DNA of 64,000 nucleotides. Origin: Moritella sp. 24. Its GTDB lineage: Bacteria; Pseudomonadota; Gammaproteobacteria; Enterobacterales; Moritellaceae. The stretch spans positions 4,535,505 to 4,599,504 of the forward strand of contig NZ_CP056123.1 of the NCBI RefSeq assembly GCF_018219155.1. The letters are read 5' to 3'. A program made the translations under genes and the position numbers. Below are positions 24,822 through 34,783 of the stretch, piece by piece. Below the pieces are notes generated by a model. The model searched no databases. It was not told the DNA's origin and saw only the letters and a list, made by a program, of their open reading frames with translations. Position 1 is the stretch's first letter; the number at the start of each line of letters is the position of its first letter.

Positions 24822-25583
24822 ATGAAACTACCATTGATACTTATATTATCAATCTTAATATCAGCTTGTAGCCTAAATCAGCGCAATCTCTTTAGCGAAT
24901 CTTCAACATCCAACGATTTTAATAAAAATACGTTATTAACAACAAAAAAACAGCAACCCTATCTGAACTGGGATCGCGCATTAACAGCATCTATATTGCT
25001 CAATAAAGACTACCCTTTTAGTCTCCATATGAATGCTTATGCAGCTCTCTATCACCCAGATATATTCACACTTTATAAAAATGACGATGCGTTGTTCGCC
25101 CTACAAAAAATAAAATTACGTAGACGCTGGAAAAGTGATAATGAACAACAACGAAATCAGACACTACTGTTACGCAGCGAAATAAATCTTGGCGCTTACA
25201 ATAGTCAGCAACAAGCATTTCCAATTCAAAATTTTACATTAGACGACAGAGAGCCAACTTATCATTATAAGTTAACGAGAAGCCTCTCTAAAGAAAGTAC
25301 ATTTCCAGCCAGTTTTTATCTCTACATCAGTAATATTAAGCAACTAAAACAATTAAAACTAGAGCCTGAATTAGCGCGTTTATTAACAAATAACAATATT
25401 CAGAAAGGGCACATCAATCGTCTACCCATTGATATCGAGCTCAATATTAATCAAGTTGCAGGTGAAAATGGACAAGGGTTGGGGGCTGTCATGACACGCG
25501 TTATTTTTTATAGCGATGAAAACAGAGAAGTACCACTGAGAATTGATTCATTCTCAGTGGTAGACATTAATGAAGAGTACTAA
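24822..25583 (+). CDS. Lipoprotein of unknown function
   Basis: 253 residues. The start is ATG 24822, with AAGGA seven bases upstream; ATG 24816 is too close to that site. Residues 1-17 form a lipoprotein signal with lipobox LISAC. The rest is polar with no membrane helix. Two noticeable parts are FTLDDREPTYHYKLTRSL and a beta-rich C-terminus with GLGAVMTRVIFYSDENREVPLRI. I do not recognise the family. It is divergent from rlmJ, and its stop overlaps the ilvA stop by four bases. Confidence 0.8.
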   Translation: MKLPLILILSILISACSLNQRNLFSESSTSNDFNKNTLLTTKKQQPYLNWDRALTASILLNKDYPFSLHMNAYAALYHPDIFTLYKNDDALFALQKIKLRRRWKSDNEQQRNQTLLLRSEINLGAYNSQQQAFPIQNFTLDDREPTYHYKLTRSLSKESTFPASFYLYISNIKQLKQLKLEPELARLLTNNNIQKGHINRLPIDIELNINQVAGENGQGLGAVMTRVIFYSDENREVPLRIDSFSVVDINEEY

Positions 25584-27145
25584 TGCGCAAGAAAAAACTT
25601 ATATGCAGGGTTATTTGTTTCTTCTTTATATTGATAGCCTAACTTAACCAAATAAGCTGAAAATGCTTTCATCTCACCATCTGGTAATTCAAATCCAGTT
25701 AATACACGGCCATAAGCAGCACCATGATTACGATAATGGAATAAGGTGATATTCCAATTCATACCAAGGGTTAACAAGAATTTTTGCAATGCGCCGGGAT
25801 GTTCAGGAAACTCAAAACTAAATAAGCGTTCTTGCAATGCTTCTGCAGGACGACCACCGACCATATAGCGAACATGCTGTTTTGCCATTTCATCTTCTGA
25901 CAAATCAACCACTGGGTATTCAGCATCTTCCAATTGCTTAATCACAGTCGCTAATTCAGATGTACCTTGCGGTGTACGTAAACCAACAAAGATATTAGCT
26001 GCAGCACGGTTCGAATAGCGGTAATTAAATTCAGTCACAGCGCGATTACCGATTAACTCACAAAACTTTAAGAATGCACCGGGACGTTCTGGAATAGTCA
26101 CCGCAAGAACGGCTTCTTTCTTCTCACCATATTCACTGCGTTCTGAAACATAACGTAATGAGTGGAAGTTAACATTCGCACCACTTAAAATAGCAGACAT
26201 GTTCTTATCACGCAGACTGTTTAACTCGGTGTATTTTTTCAGTCCTGCGAGCGCTAATGCACCCGATGGTTCTGCAATTGCGCGTGTATCTTCAAAAATA
26301 TCTTTTAATGACGCACAAATTTCATCACTGCTTACTGTAATCACATCATCAATAAATTCATTACACAGACGGAATGTTTCCACACCAATGCGTTTTACTG
26401 CTACGCCATCGGCAAAAATACCCACTCGATCAAGTGTCACAGGTTCGCCAGCATCAATCGCAGCGCGTAAGCATGCTGAATCACGCGGCTCCACACCAAT
26501 GACTTTAATTGATGGTTTTAACTGTTTAATATAAACCGCAATACCTGCAGCAAGGCCTCCGCCGCCTACAGGTACAAAAATATAATCGAGATGTGTATTC
26601 TGCTCTAATAACTCACGCGCTATAGTGCCCTGACCTGCGATCACATCCGGATCATCAAACGGCGGGATTAACGTATAACCCTCTTCCGCTGATAGTTTTT
26701 TTGCATGACTAGAGGCTTCATCAAAACTATCACCATGCAGGCATACTTCCGCACCAAAGCCACGCACAGCGCTCACTTTAATATCAGGCGTAATGACAGG
26801 CATCACAATAGTAGCTTTAATACCTAACTTCTTCGCAGACAACGCGACACCTTGTGCATGGTTGCCCGCAGATGCAGCAACGACACCACGCAGTTTTTGC
26901 GCTTCAGATAATTGCACTAACTTATTAAACGCGCCACGTAATTTAAATGAATGCACTGGCTGGCGATCTTCTCGTTTAAGTAGGATCGTATTACCTAAGC
27001 GTGAAGATAATTTAGTTAATGGCTGTAAAGGAGTCACCACGGCAGCTTCATAGACTGGTGATAATAAGATCTTACATAAATAATCATTTGCTGTAAGTAG
27101 CGATTGGTCTTGTTGGGGGTCGTTATTTGTCACTCGATCATCCAT
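25580..27145 (-). CDS. ilvA: Threonine ammonia-lyase, biosynthetic
   Basis: 521 residues. The catalytic PLP domain (about 25-340) has the Schiff-base Lys in VHSFKLRGA, ASAGNHAQG and PVGGGGLAAG. Two ACT-like regulatory domains (about 345-430 and 440-520) mediate inhibition by isoleucine and activation by valine. The enzyme makes 2-oxobutanoate, the first step to isoleucine. Unlike E. coli, it is not the last gene of ilvGMEDA. It has its own gap of 176 bases upstream, containing the symporter terminator, so it is transcribed separately. Confidence 0.97.
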   Translation of the reverse strand: MDDRVTNNDPQQDQSLLTANDYLCKILLSPVYEAAVVTPLQPLTKLSSRLGNTILLKREDRQPVHSFKLRGAFNKLVQLSEAQKLRGVVAASAGNHAQGVALSAKKLGIKATIVMPVITPDIKVSAVRGFGAEVCLHGDSFDEASSHAKKLSAEEGYTLIPPFDDPDVIAGQGTIARELLEQNTHLDYIFVPVGGGGLAAGIAVYIKQLKPSIKVIGVEPRDSACLRAAIDAGEPVTLDRVGIFADGVAVKRIGVETFRLCNEFIDDVITVSSDEICASLKDIFEDTRAIAEPSGALALAGLKKYTELNSLRDKNMSAILSGANVNFHSLRYVSERSEYGEKKEAVLAVTIPERPGAFLKFCELIGNRAVTEFNYRYSNRAAANIFVGLRTPQGTSELATVIKQLEDAEYPVVDLSEDEMAKQHVRYMVGGRPAEALQERLFSFEFPEHPGALQKFLLTLGMNWNITLFHYRNHGAAYGRVLTGFELPDGEMKAFSAYLVKLGYQYKEETNNPAYKFFLAH

Positions 27146-27270
27146 TGAAATTTAACTGACAAGTTAACGCTTTGGCATGCCATCGTTAACGCTGCTATCT
27201 AGTACTATTACCTAGTTATAACAACAATCGAAACAGATAAAAAGAATTAACTCAGGATAACTTTTAGCAG

Positions 27271-27300
27271 AAAATAAAAAAGGGAGCATTAAGCTCCCTT
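27271..27300 (-). terminator. Terminator after the symporter gene
   Basis: AAGGGAGC and GCTCCCTT pair with a 5-base loop, followed on the minus strand by a T run (27271-27279). It lies 22 bases past the symporter stop and upstream of ilvA. Confidence 0.92.
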
Positions 27301-27321
27301 CTTCGTATTACTTTTTATCGA

Positions 27322-28599
27322 TTAAGCTGTTTTAGCTTCACCTTGAGGTTCTGCGTTAGCAACATCAACGTTTAGCTCGCCTTCAGATTTAGCAACGATA
27401 GTGTTAACCGCTGTATCACCGATAACGTTAGCAGAAGTACAGAACATATCGTTGATACGGTCAACCGCAGCGATGATTGCTAGTGCTTCAACAGGTAGAC
27501 CAAGTTGTGTTAGTAACACACCGATCATCACGATACCGCCACCAGGTACACCACCTGCGCCTACTGATAATAATAGAATTGTTAGACCCATAGTGAACAA
27601 GTCAGTCACTTGGATTGGTGTGCCGTATGCGTTTGCAGCAAATACTGTTGCAATTGAGATGTAGATAGATACACCAGACATGTTCATTGTCGCGCCTAGT
27701 GGAACACCGAAACCAGCAACTGTTTTAGATACACCGATTTTCTCAGTTAGTGTACGCATTGTTACAGGGATAGTTGCGTTTGAGCTCGCAGTAGATAGTG
27801 AGAATAGGAACTGCTCACGAATCTGACGACGGAACGTAGCTGGACGGATACCTGTAGTAGCCCATACTGCTAGTGGGTAAACAACTAGAATCCAAACAAC
27901 AAGTAACGCTACAACTAGACCAACATAGCTAGCTACTGAAGCCAGTGTTGCACCATCAAGTGTCGCACCTAATTGAATCATTAACGCGAATACACCAAAC
28001 GGGGCAAAGCTCATGATTAGGCTAACAAGTTTCATCATGATGTCATTTGCGATTTGGAATGCATTGATCGCTGGACCACCTTTCTTGTCTAGAGCTTGAA
28101 TCGCTAGACCAGTGATGATTGCCATGAAGATGATTTGTAACATGTCACCAGAAGCAAATGCTTGAACAGGGTTGCTTGGTACGATGTTTACAATAAGTTG
28201 ACCGATATCTGGCGTTTCAGTTGTTGCTAGTGTTACCGCAGTACCACCTAGTTCAGCAAGGTTAGCGCCAACACCTGGTTGTACAATCATTGCAACAATA
28301 AGTGCCACTGTGATTGCAACAGCTGTATTAGCTAGATATAGGAAGAATGTTTTGCCACCTAGGCGACCAAAACTTTTAATGTCTTTCAGTTCACATACAC
28401 CACATACAATAGAGATGAAAACTAGTGGAACTACCATTAATTTAATTAGTGATACAAACATGGTACCGACTGCAGTAGCTGCGCCGACAAAGTATGTGTC
28501 AAGGAACGATCCTGCACCAAAGCCATACTGAACGATTGTACCCAGTAACAAGCCCACAAACAGGGATATAAATATTTTCGAACTTAGTGATTTATCCAT
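27322..28599 (-). CDS. Dicarboxylate/amino acid:cation symporter
   Basis: A 425-residue membrane protein of the SLC1/DAACS family (GltP, DctA, SstT relatives) that takes up anionic amino acids or dicarboxylates with H+ or Na+. There are about eight membrane helices. The Ser-rich hairpin SLSTASSNATIPVT, the NMSG segment (family NMDG), GAGGVPGGGIVM and the substrate helix DRINDMFCTSANVIGD are visible. The usual Arg of DMxRT is Cys here, which hints at a neutral substrate as in serine or alanine-type carriers. It lies in the same direction as ald and the Bax-like gene. Confidence 0.9.
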   Translation of the reverse strand: MDKSLSSKIFISLFVGLLLGTIVQYGFGAGSFLDTYFVGAATAVGTMFVSLIKLMVVPLVFISIVCGVCELKDIKSFGRLGGKTFFLYLANTAVAITVALIVAMIVQPGVGANLAELGGTAVTLATTETPDIGQLIVNIVPSNPVQAFASGDMLQIIFMAIITGLAIQALDKKGGPAINAFQIANDIMMKLVSLIMSFAPFGVFALMIQLGATLDGATLASVASYVGLVVALLVVWILVVYPLAVWATTGIRPATFRRQIREQFLFSLSTASSNATIPVTMRTLTEKIGVSKTVAGFGVPLGATMNMSGVSIYISIATVFAANAYGTPIQVTDLFTMGLTILLLSVGAGGVPGGGIVMIGVLLTQLGLPVEALAIIAAVDRINDMFCTSANVIGDTAVNTIVAKSEGELNVDVANAEPQGEAKTA

Positions 28600-29119
28600 A
28601 ACAAACTCAGCCTTTCAATTATCATAGTAATGTGTGTTTATTTGCTTATATATTATTTTTATATTTTTACAATTCTTTGCACTGCAAGATTTGATGAGTG
28701 GAGAGTATTACAACTACATAACGAATGGGAAGCAGTTCAATCATCTAGAGCCAGAAAAATTGAGGTCGGTCACATATCCAAGCATTTTTTAATACTTTAC
28801 GAGTATGTAACATCTATATAATCATCAATAAAACCCACTTAAAATTAAGAAACCGCAATTTTTTTGTATCAAAACCGCTAAAAACACTCATATACTCAAA
28901 AGTAGGCATTATATCAACAATGCTAAAAAATGGTGAATCCGGACTTTTTTAACAAAGTTAGTGATTTATACCGTAAATTTAACCTAAGTTACCATTACGA
29001 ACCAACATAAGAGTTAATTACAGATGAGTTATAAAGTGGCAGGGTGTTAAAAGGCACTCAACAGGGCGCTGAGTACCCTTTTATTAAACTAGGTAATTAT
29101 TCTGCTTAGACAGTTTTAC
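28600..29119. other. Intergenic region upstream of the symporter
   Basis: 520 bases without a credible gene. The plus-strand open frame at 28630-28821 has no binding site. A weak CRP-like site (TGTGA-N6-TCAAT on the minus strand) lies at about 28764-28780, about 165 bases upstream of the symporter start. The hairpin at 29049-29082 ends the Bax-like gene. Confidence 0.4.
29049..29082 (-). terminator. Terminator after the Bax-like gene
   Basis: AAAAGG-C-ACTCA and TGAGT-AC-CCTTTT pair with a small internal mismatch, with T-rich ends on both strands, 38 bases past the stop. Confidence 0.65.
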
Positions 29120-30052
29120 TTACTCTTCTGTGCTTACAGAACTATTTTCAACGGTATCCATTATCTTATTAGATTCAACTATTGTTGAATCATTATTTTT
29201 CGCTTCAACAATAGTTGAATCTGGCGTTAAGGTAATTGTTTCCGGTAATTCAATCGCGTCTTCTACAACAACTTCTGTTACGACTGGTTTTGGCGCGGCA
29301 CATAAACGATAATCAGTTTTTTCATTATTACGCCAAAATTTACGGTTATGACGAATCATCGCGCGAATTTCTGCAATATAGGCTTCTTTTCTTTCTGAGT
29401 AATTAATCAACCCGGCGGCAAGCGCACACGCATTGATTGTTTGGCCGTTAGCACTTAGCTCAGTACGTATGTCACGTAATGGTAAGTAGCTTTGATTACG
29501 ATTAATGTTGCGGAAATACGAGCGCACAGACGCTTCTATTGAATCAAAACTTGCCACTTCATGATCGGCACCTTCGTCGCGTTGATTTGGCACAATGCCG
29601 CACCCTTTACTAAAACACCACTGACCAAAGAAGTTATGCCCTAATTTAGCAAAACGCGATGTACCCCAGCCAGTTTCATTCGCTGATTGACTAAATACTA
29701 ATTCTTCAGGGATCACGTCAACTTGTGCAAGCAGCTTAGTAATGAGTAACTTGTCACTATCTGCAGTCACTTTATACATCTCTGCGATGTCTTGTAGTTG
29801 TGCTTGATCTTGTTCCGTTAATACAGCTTTAGCTTGCCACGTTGTAAGCAAAGCTCGCTCTGCTAATACTTCAGCAGTAACAACATCAAAGGCAGGTTGC
29901 AGGTAATTAAAGAATGCCGTTTTCTTAGCGTTAACATCACTGATAGCAGCAAAATCTGGGACAGGTTCTTTATCATCAGGTTGAAGGAAGGTGTACAGGC
30001 CGAAAAGACCTAATCCTATAATAAGGAGTAAAGCAGTTATTTTCTTTTGCAT
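29120..30052 (-). CDS. Bax-like glucosaminidase-domain protein
   Basis: 310 residues. An N-terminal membrane anchor (about 5-22) is followed by a glucosaminidase-type (GH73-like) domain at about 90-245. It contains ELVFSQSANETGWGTSRFA with the probable catalytic Glu, HNFFGQWCF, SFDSIEASVRSYFRNINR and ALAAGLINYSERKEAYI. It matches Bax of E. coli and should act on peptidoglycan. The acidic C-terminal tail carries a repeated DSTIVE. The start is ATG 30052; an ATG at 30067 lies inside the ald terminator stem. No normal ribosome binding site is visible. Confidence 0.85.
   Translation of the reverse strand: MQKKITALLLIIGLGLFGLYTFLQPDDKEPVPDFAAISDVNAKKTAFFNYLQPAFDVVTAEVLAERALLTTWQAKAVLTEQDQAQLQDIAEMYKVTADSDKLLITKLLAQVDVIPEELVFSQSANETGWGTSRFAKLGHNFFGQWCFSKGCGIVPNQRDEGADHEVASFDSIEASVRSYFRNINRNQSYLPLRDIRTELSANGQTINACALAAGLINYSERKEAYIAEIRAMIRHNRKFWRNNEKTDYRLCAAPKPVVTEVVVEDAIELPETITLTPDSTIVEAKNNDSTIVESNKIMDTVENSSVSTEE
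29171..29222. repeat. 19-base inverted repeat within the Bax-like gene
   Basis: AGATTCAACTATTGTTGAA (29171-29189) and its exact reverse complement (29204-29222) are separated by 14 bases. Each arm is also nearly palindromic on its own (TTCAAC-N4-GTTGAA). On the coding strand the arms encode the two DSTIVE peptides. Confidence 0.9.
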
Positions 30053-30084
30053 ATAAAAAAGCACCATTAATAAATAATGGTGCT
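30053..30084 (-). terminator. ald terminator abutting the next start codon
   Basis: AGCACCATTA and TAATGGTGCT pair perfectly over 10 bases with a 5-base loop, followed on the minus strand by TTTTTTAT and then at once the ATG of the Bax-like gene. Confidence 0.92.
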
Positions 30085-30114
30085 AATTTAACACGTTAAT
30101 TGCAATAAGCTAGA

Positions 30115-31230
30115 TTATAGAATCATGCTCTTTGGTGCAACGAACGGTAAGTTATGTGCTTCAGCAACATCTTGAACAGTTACTTGGCCAGCAATTACGT
30201 TTAGGCCGTTTAGTAGGTGCTCATCTTGGATTAGTGCTTCTTTCCAACCTAGGTTAGCAAGCTTGATGATGTACGGTAGCGTTGCATTGTTTAATGCGAA
30301 TGTAGACGTTTTCGCAACAGCACCAGGCATGTTAGCAACACAGTAGTGAACAACGTCATCAATGATGTAAGTTGGGTCTTGGTGTGTTGTAGCATGTGAA
30401 GTTTCGAAACAACCACCTTGGTCGATTGCAACGTCAACAACAGCAGCGCCAGGCTTCATGCGTGAAATTAGGTCTTTAGTTACTAGTTTAGGCGCTGCAG
30501 CACCTGGAACTAATACAGCACCAATTACTAGGTCAGCTTCTAGTACATATTTTTCAATTGCATCATGTGTAGAGTAAACTACTTTTAGACGGCCATCGAA
30601 TTGGTTGTCTAGGTTAGCTAGTACTGTAAGGTTACGGTCTAACATAGTTACGCTAGCGCCCATACCTACAGCCATTTTAGCTGCGTTCATACCAACAACA
30701 CCGCCGCCGATAACAACAACGTTTGCAGGAGCAACACCCGGTACGCCGCCCATAAGAAGACCACAACCACCTTGTGATTTTTCTAATGCTTGTGCACCAG
30801 CTTGAATTGACATACGACCAGCAACAGCAGACATAGGCGCAAGAAGTGGTAGACCACCGTTTACGTCAGTTACTGTTTCGTAAGCGATACAGATTGCGTT
30901 ACTTTTAATTAGGTCTTCAGTTTGCGGTAAATCAGGTGCAAGGTGTAAGTAAGTGAATAACACTTGGCCATCACGTAACATTGCACGTTCAACTGCTTGT
31001 GGCTCTTTTACTTTAACAATCATGTCAGCAGTTTCGAAAACTTCTGCAGCAGTTGTTAAGATTTTTGCACCAACAGTTTCATAATCACTATCGCTAAAAC
31101 CAATACCAGCACCAGCAAATGTTTCAACATAAACTGTATGGCCATGTGAAATAAGCTCTCTTGCACTTGCAGGAGTCATACCTACGCGATACTCATGGTT
31201 TTTAATTTCTTTAGGTACGCCGATAATCAT
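30115..31230 (-). CDS. ald: Alanine dehydrogenase
   Basis: 371 residues. It converts L-alanine, NAD+ and water to pyruvate, ammonia and [24 protein letters not shown] is the typical start; the substrate Lys is in VKVKEP and a His in LHLAPD. The NAD fold [20 protein letters not shown] is at about 170-189, with Asp in MLDRN. It ends in a terminator and lies downstream of the ilvD terminator. It links alanine and pyruvate pools, which fits its place beside branched-chain genes. Confidence 0.97.
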   Translation of the reverse strand: MIIGVPKEIKNHEYRVGMTPASARELISHGHTVYVETFAGAGIGFSDSDYETVGAKILTTAAEVFETADMIVKVKEPQAVERAMLRDGQVLFTYLHLAPDLPQTEDLIKSNAICIAYETVTDVNGGLPLLAPMSAVAGRMSIQAGAQALEKSQGGCGLLMGGVPGVAPANVVVIGGGVVGMNAAKMAVGMGASVTMLDRNLTVLANLDNQFDGRLKVVYSTHDAIEKYVLEADLVIGAVLVPGAAAPKLVTKDLISRMKPGAAVVDVAIDQGGCFETSHATTHQDPTYIIDDVVHYCVANMPGAVAKTSTFALNNATLPYIIKLANLGWKEALIQDEHLLNGLNVIAGQVTVQDVAEAHNLPFVAPKSMIL

Positions 31231-31420
31231 ATGCTATTTACTCCGATATTTGGTTTATTTAACTGGTTGAGAAAAGCTTCTCGATATATAGGTGCAGTAT
31301 AGACGTAGAAGTGCAGAATTAATCACTAAAGATCAGTCTAATTTTAAGAAAAATTTATAGAAGATTTGTTAAAATGATGTTGAACAGAAGATAATTTTTT
31401 CTGTGAGCAAGATCTCCCTC

Positions 31421-31467
31421 AAAAAAAGGGCTCAATTGTAATCATAGTTGATCACAATTGAGCCCTT
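31421..31467 (-). terminator. Terminator of the ilvGMED operon
   Basis: AAGGGCTCAATTGT and ACAATTGAGCCCTT pair perfectly over 14 bases, followed on the minus strand by seven T. It lies 45 bases past the ilvD stop. Confidence 0.95.
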
Positions 31468-31511
31468 AATATAAATCGAGGTCAATCGATAGTTAATACT
31501 AATTAGGTAAG

Positions 31512-33359
31512 TTAAATAAGATTTTTATCGCGTACCGCACCTTTATCTGCACTTGTTGCGAAGTGACCGTAAATGCGTAACGCTTGTGTTACTTTACGTT
31601 CACGCTTTTCAACAGGCTTCCACGCTAGATCGCCACGGCTTTCCATTTCACTACGACGAGCGTCAAGAACGTCATCAGCAACAATCAAATTCATTGAACG
31701 TTCAGGGATATTAATATCAATAATATCGCCATCTTCAACAAGACCGATCAAGCCGCCACTTGCCGCTTCAGGTGATGCGTGACCAATAGATAGGCCCGAA
31801 GTACCACCGGAGAAACGTCCATCAGTAATCAATGCACACTCTTTACCAAGTCCCATTGATTTTAGATAACTGGTTGGATATAGCATTTCTTGCATACCCG
31901 GACCACCTTTCGGCCCTTCATAACGAATAACAACCACATCACCCGCTTTAATTTCACTGGCTAAAATAGCACTTACCGCAGAATCTTGGCTTTCAAATAC
32001 ACGTGCAGTACCACGGAACAACAAGTTATCATCAGCAACACCCGCTGTTTTAACGACCGCACCATCGATAGCAATATTCCCCGTCAATACAGCAAGACCG
32101 CCTTCTTGACTGTAGGCATTTTCGATTGAACGGATACAACCGTTAGCGCGATCATCGTCCAGTGAATCCCAACGGCAATCTTGGCTGAATGCTTTAGTCG
32201 TTCGAATACCTGCAGGACCAGCCGAATACATTTTCTTCACAGCTTCAGATTCAGTCGTAACAATATCAAACTTAGCTAACTGCTCAGCCATCGTCATGCC
32301 CATTACGGTCATATTGTCAGTATGCAATAAACCAGCACGGTTCAACTCACCCAAGATACCCATTACGCCACCGGCGCGATGCACATCTTCCATATGATAA
32401 AGTGGCGTTGACGGTGCGACTTTACATAACTGCGGTACTTTACGGGATAATGCATCCATATCAGCCAAGCTATAATCAACTTCTCCTTCAATGGCAGCCG
32501 CGATTAAATGCAGCACAGTATTCGTTGAGCCACCCATCGCAATATCAAGCGTCATGGCATTTTCAAACGCATCACGATTCGCAATATTTCGCGGTAATAC
32601 TGATTCATCATCTTGTTCATAATAACGCTTACACAGATCAACAATGCGACGACCTGCATTTAAGAATAATTCTTCACGATCTGCATGCGTAGCAACGAGT
32701 GAACCATTACCCGGTTGTGATAACCCTAATGCTTCTGTTAAACAGTTCATTGAGTTTGCAGTGAACATACCTGAACATGAGCCACAAGTCGGACACGCGC
32801 TACGTTCTACTTTTTCAACATCTTCATCAGATACATTTTTATCTGCACCCATCACCATGGCATCAACAAGATCAAGTTTAATCAGTTGATCTGAAAGTTT
32901 GGTTTTACCCGCTTCCATTGGACCACCGGAAATAAAGATAACCGGAATATTAAGACGTAAAGCCGCCATTAACATACCTGGAGTGATCTTGTCGCAGTTA
33001 GAAATACATACCAGCGCATCCGCGCAATGAGCATTAACCATGTATTCAACAGAGTCAGCAATCAAATCTCGTGATGGTAAGCTATATAGCATACCATCGT
33101 GGCCCATTGCGATACCATCATCAATAGCAATCGTATTAAATTCTTTTGCGATACCGCCCGCTTTCAAAATTTCATCGGCAACTAATTGGCCCATGTCTTT
33201 GAGATGAACGTGGCCCGGTACAAATTGGGTAAATGAATTGGCAATCGCAATAATAGGCTTGCCGAAATCTTCTTCTCGGGTACCAGTAGCACGCCACAAG
33301 GCGCGAGCACCAGCCATATTACGGCCTTGGGTAGATGTTGCAGAACGCAGTTTAGGCAT
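31512..33359 (-). CDS. ilvD: Dihydroxy-acid dehydratase
   Basis: 615 residues from [25 protein letters not shown] five bases upstream sets the start, so the longer frame to 33431 is rejected. This Fe-S enzyme dehydrates the dihydroxy acids to the 2-oxo acids of valine and isoleucine synthesis. Cluster-binding Cys residues are visible in [12 protein letters not shown] and [34 protein letters not shown] [10 protein letters not shown] lies near the end. It is the last gene of ilvGMED and has a strong terminator after it. Confidence 0.97.
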   Translation of the reverse strand: MPKLRSATSTQGRNMAGARALWRATGTREEDFGKPIIAIANSFTQFVPGHVHLKDMGQLVADEILKAGGIAKEFNTIAIDDGIAMGHDGMLYSLPSRDLIADSVEYMVNAHCADALVCISNCDKITPGMLMAALRLNIPVIFISGGPMEAGKTKLSDQLIKLDLVDAMVMGADKNVSDEDVEKVERSACPTCGSCSGMFTANSMNCLTEALGLSQPGNGSLVATHADREELFLNAGRRIVDLCKRYYEQDDESVLPRNIANRDAFENAMTLDIAMGGSTNTVLHLIAAAIEGEVDYSLADMDALSRKVPQLCKVAPSTPLYHMEDVHRAGGVMGILGELNRAGLLHTDNMTVMGMTMAEQLAKFDIVTTESEAVKKMYSAGPAGIRTTKAFSQDCRWDSLDDDRANGCIRSIENAYSQEGGLAVLTGNIAIDGAVVKTAGVADDNLLFRGTARVFESQDSAVSAILASEIKAGDVVVIRYEGPKGGPGMQEMLYPTSYLKSMGLGKECALITDGRFSGGTSGLSIGHASPEAASGGLIGLVEDGDIIDINIPERSMNLIVADDVLDARRSEMESRGDLAWKPVEKRERKVTQALRIYGHFATSADKGAVRDKNLI

Positions 33360-33498
33360 CGGTTCTCTCCATGAAACAAAATAAACAGTAAATATAAAGG
33401 AGGCAAATCTGCGCCTCACCTTAATAATCAAATCGACTCATCGTCGTAAGTAAGCGTTAACAACACCTACTTATATAAGCGTAACGTAAATAGAACGA

Positions 33499-34428
33499 TT
33501 AGCTTGGATCAGCGACGTAGTCTAACCAGCCCCACTTATCTTCACTTTGACCTTTAATCAATGCAAAGTAAGCCGTTTGTAATCTCTCTGTAATCGGTCC
33601 ACGTTTACCAGTACCAATTTCAATACGGTCAACCGAACGTACTGGTACCACTTCAGCGGCAGTACCGCACATGAACATTTCGTCCGCTAAATACATCGCT
33701 TCACGCGCAATAGGTTCTTCTCGAACTTCATAACCAAAGTCTCGAGCGAGTACCATTAATGTATTACGCGTTAAACCCGGTAGGATACAAGCCGTTGTCG
33801 GTGGTGTATGGATTACGCCATTTTTAACAAAGAATAAGTTTTCACCCGCGCCTTCAGAAATTGTCCCGTTTACATCAAGTGCAATGCCTTCCGCATAACC
33901 ATGACGCTTCGCTTCTGATGAAATCAGCTGTGATGATAAATAATTGCCACCGGCTTTAGCGCCCGTAGGTATAGTATTTGGAGCAAGACGGTTCCAAGAT
34001 GTAACACAAACATCCACGCCCTCTTCTAAACTTTCATCGCCAAGGTAAGCACCCCAATTCATTGCAGCGACAAGCGCATCACACACGGTTGATTTTGGTG
34101 TGAGACCTAAGCCAACATTACCAATATAAGCCAATGGACGTAAGTAAGCATTAGTAAGCCCATTCGCTAATACGGCATCTTTACACGCTTGTTCTATTTC
34201 TTGTTTTGAATACGGGATAGTCCAACCATAGATCTTAGCTGAATCGAACAAACGTTGGATGTGTTCTTGTAAACGGAAAATAGCCGGACCTTTTGGCGTA
34301 TCATATGCACGAATACCTTCAAATACAGATGAACCATAATGTAATGCATGCGTAAATACACTCACTTGAGCCTGAGACTCTGGAACCATCTTGCCATTAA
34401 ACCAAACTTGCTGTTCAGTATTCGCCAT
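33499..34428 (-). CDS. ilvE: Branched-chain amino acid aminotransferase
   Basis: A 309-residue fold-type IV PLP aminotransferase. It interconverts leucine, isoleucine and valine with their 2-oxo acids using glutamate. The pattern HYGSSVFEGIRAYDTPKGP, AGGNYLSSQLI (with the PLP Lys in GAKAGGNY), and DVNGTISEGAGENLFFVK, then ILPGLTRNTL is typical. It sits between ilvM and ilvD. AGGAAG precedes the ATG. The 97-base gap from ilvM contains a hairpin. Confidence 0.97.
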   Translation of the reverse strand: MANTEQQVWFNGKMVPESQAQVSVFTHALHYGSSVFEGIRAYDTPKGPAIFRLQEHIQRLFDSAKIYGWTIPYSKQEIEQACKDAVLANGLTNAYLRPLAYIGNVGLGLTPKSTVCDALVAAMNWGAYLGDESLEEGVDVCVTSWNRLAPNTIPTGAKAGGNYLSSQLISSEAKRHGYAEGIALDVNGTISEGAGENLFFVKNGVIHTPPTTACILPGLTRNTLMVLARDFGYEVREEPIAREAMYLADEMFMCGTAAEVVPVRSVDRIEIGTGKRGPITERLQTAYFALIKGQSEDKWGWLDYVADPS

Positions 34429-34472
34429 AATTGCTTCTTCCTTTATGCTGTAATTATATTGTAGTCTTATTT

Positions 34473-34512
34473 ACGTCAGTCCAAGCACTCCGCGCTTTAA
34501 TATAACTGACGT
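34473..34512. repeat. Hairpin between ilvM and ilvE
   Basis: ACGTCAGT and ACTGACGT flank a 24-base interior that can itself fold through AAGCGC and GTGCTT. There is no T run. It may affect RNA stability or processing within the operon. Confidence 0.5.
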
Positions 34513-34525
34513 TTTCAATAATGTA

Positions 34526-34783
34526 TTATATCGCAGTACTTTGTTGATAGCTTAATTTACTCACATCAAAAAGTTTATCTAACTGCTTATAGAGTAAATC
34601 GATTGGTCGTTCACCAGATACTGTAACCGTTATCTTAATATTATTGCAATCATTCATTTGCACCGAATTCAACGTGCTGATACGAAAACCTCGGTGACGA
34701 ATAACACGTAAGATACGCTCTAAAACTTCAGGGGTATTATTCGCTTCAATAACCACTTCATGTACTTGTTTAGCACTCATCAT
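34526..34783 (-). CDS. ilvM: Acetolactate synthase II small subunit
   Basis: 85 residues with an ACT-type fold: [34 protein letters not shown] and [21 protein letters not shown], as in E. coli IlvM. It binds the large subunit IlvG. GGAG four bases before the first of two adjacent ATG codons fits a start at 34783, giving MMSAKQ, like the MMQHQ start of E. coli. It overlaps the ilvG end by 14 bases, so translation is coupled. Confidence 0.93.
   Translation of the reverse strand: MMSAKQVHEVVIEANNTPEVLERILRVIRHRGFRISTLNSVQMNDCNNIKITVTVSGERPIDLLYKQLDKLFDVSKLSYQQSTAI

Noticed and set aside
28630..28821. 63-codon plus-strand frame upstream of the symporter
   Set aside because: No Shine-Dalgarno site, hydrophobic low-complexity start and no recognisable pattern; it lies where the symporter promoter must be.
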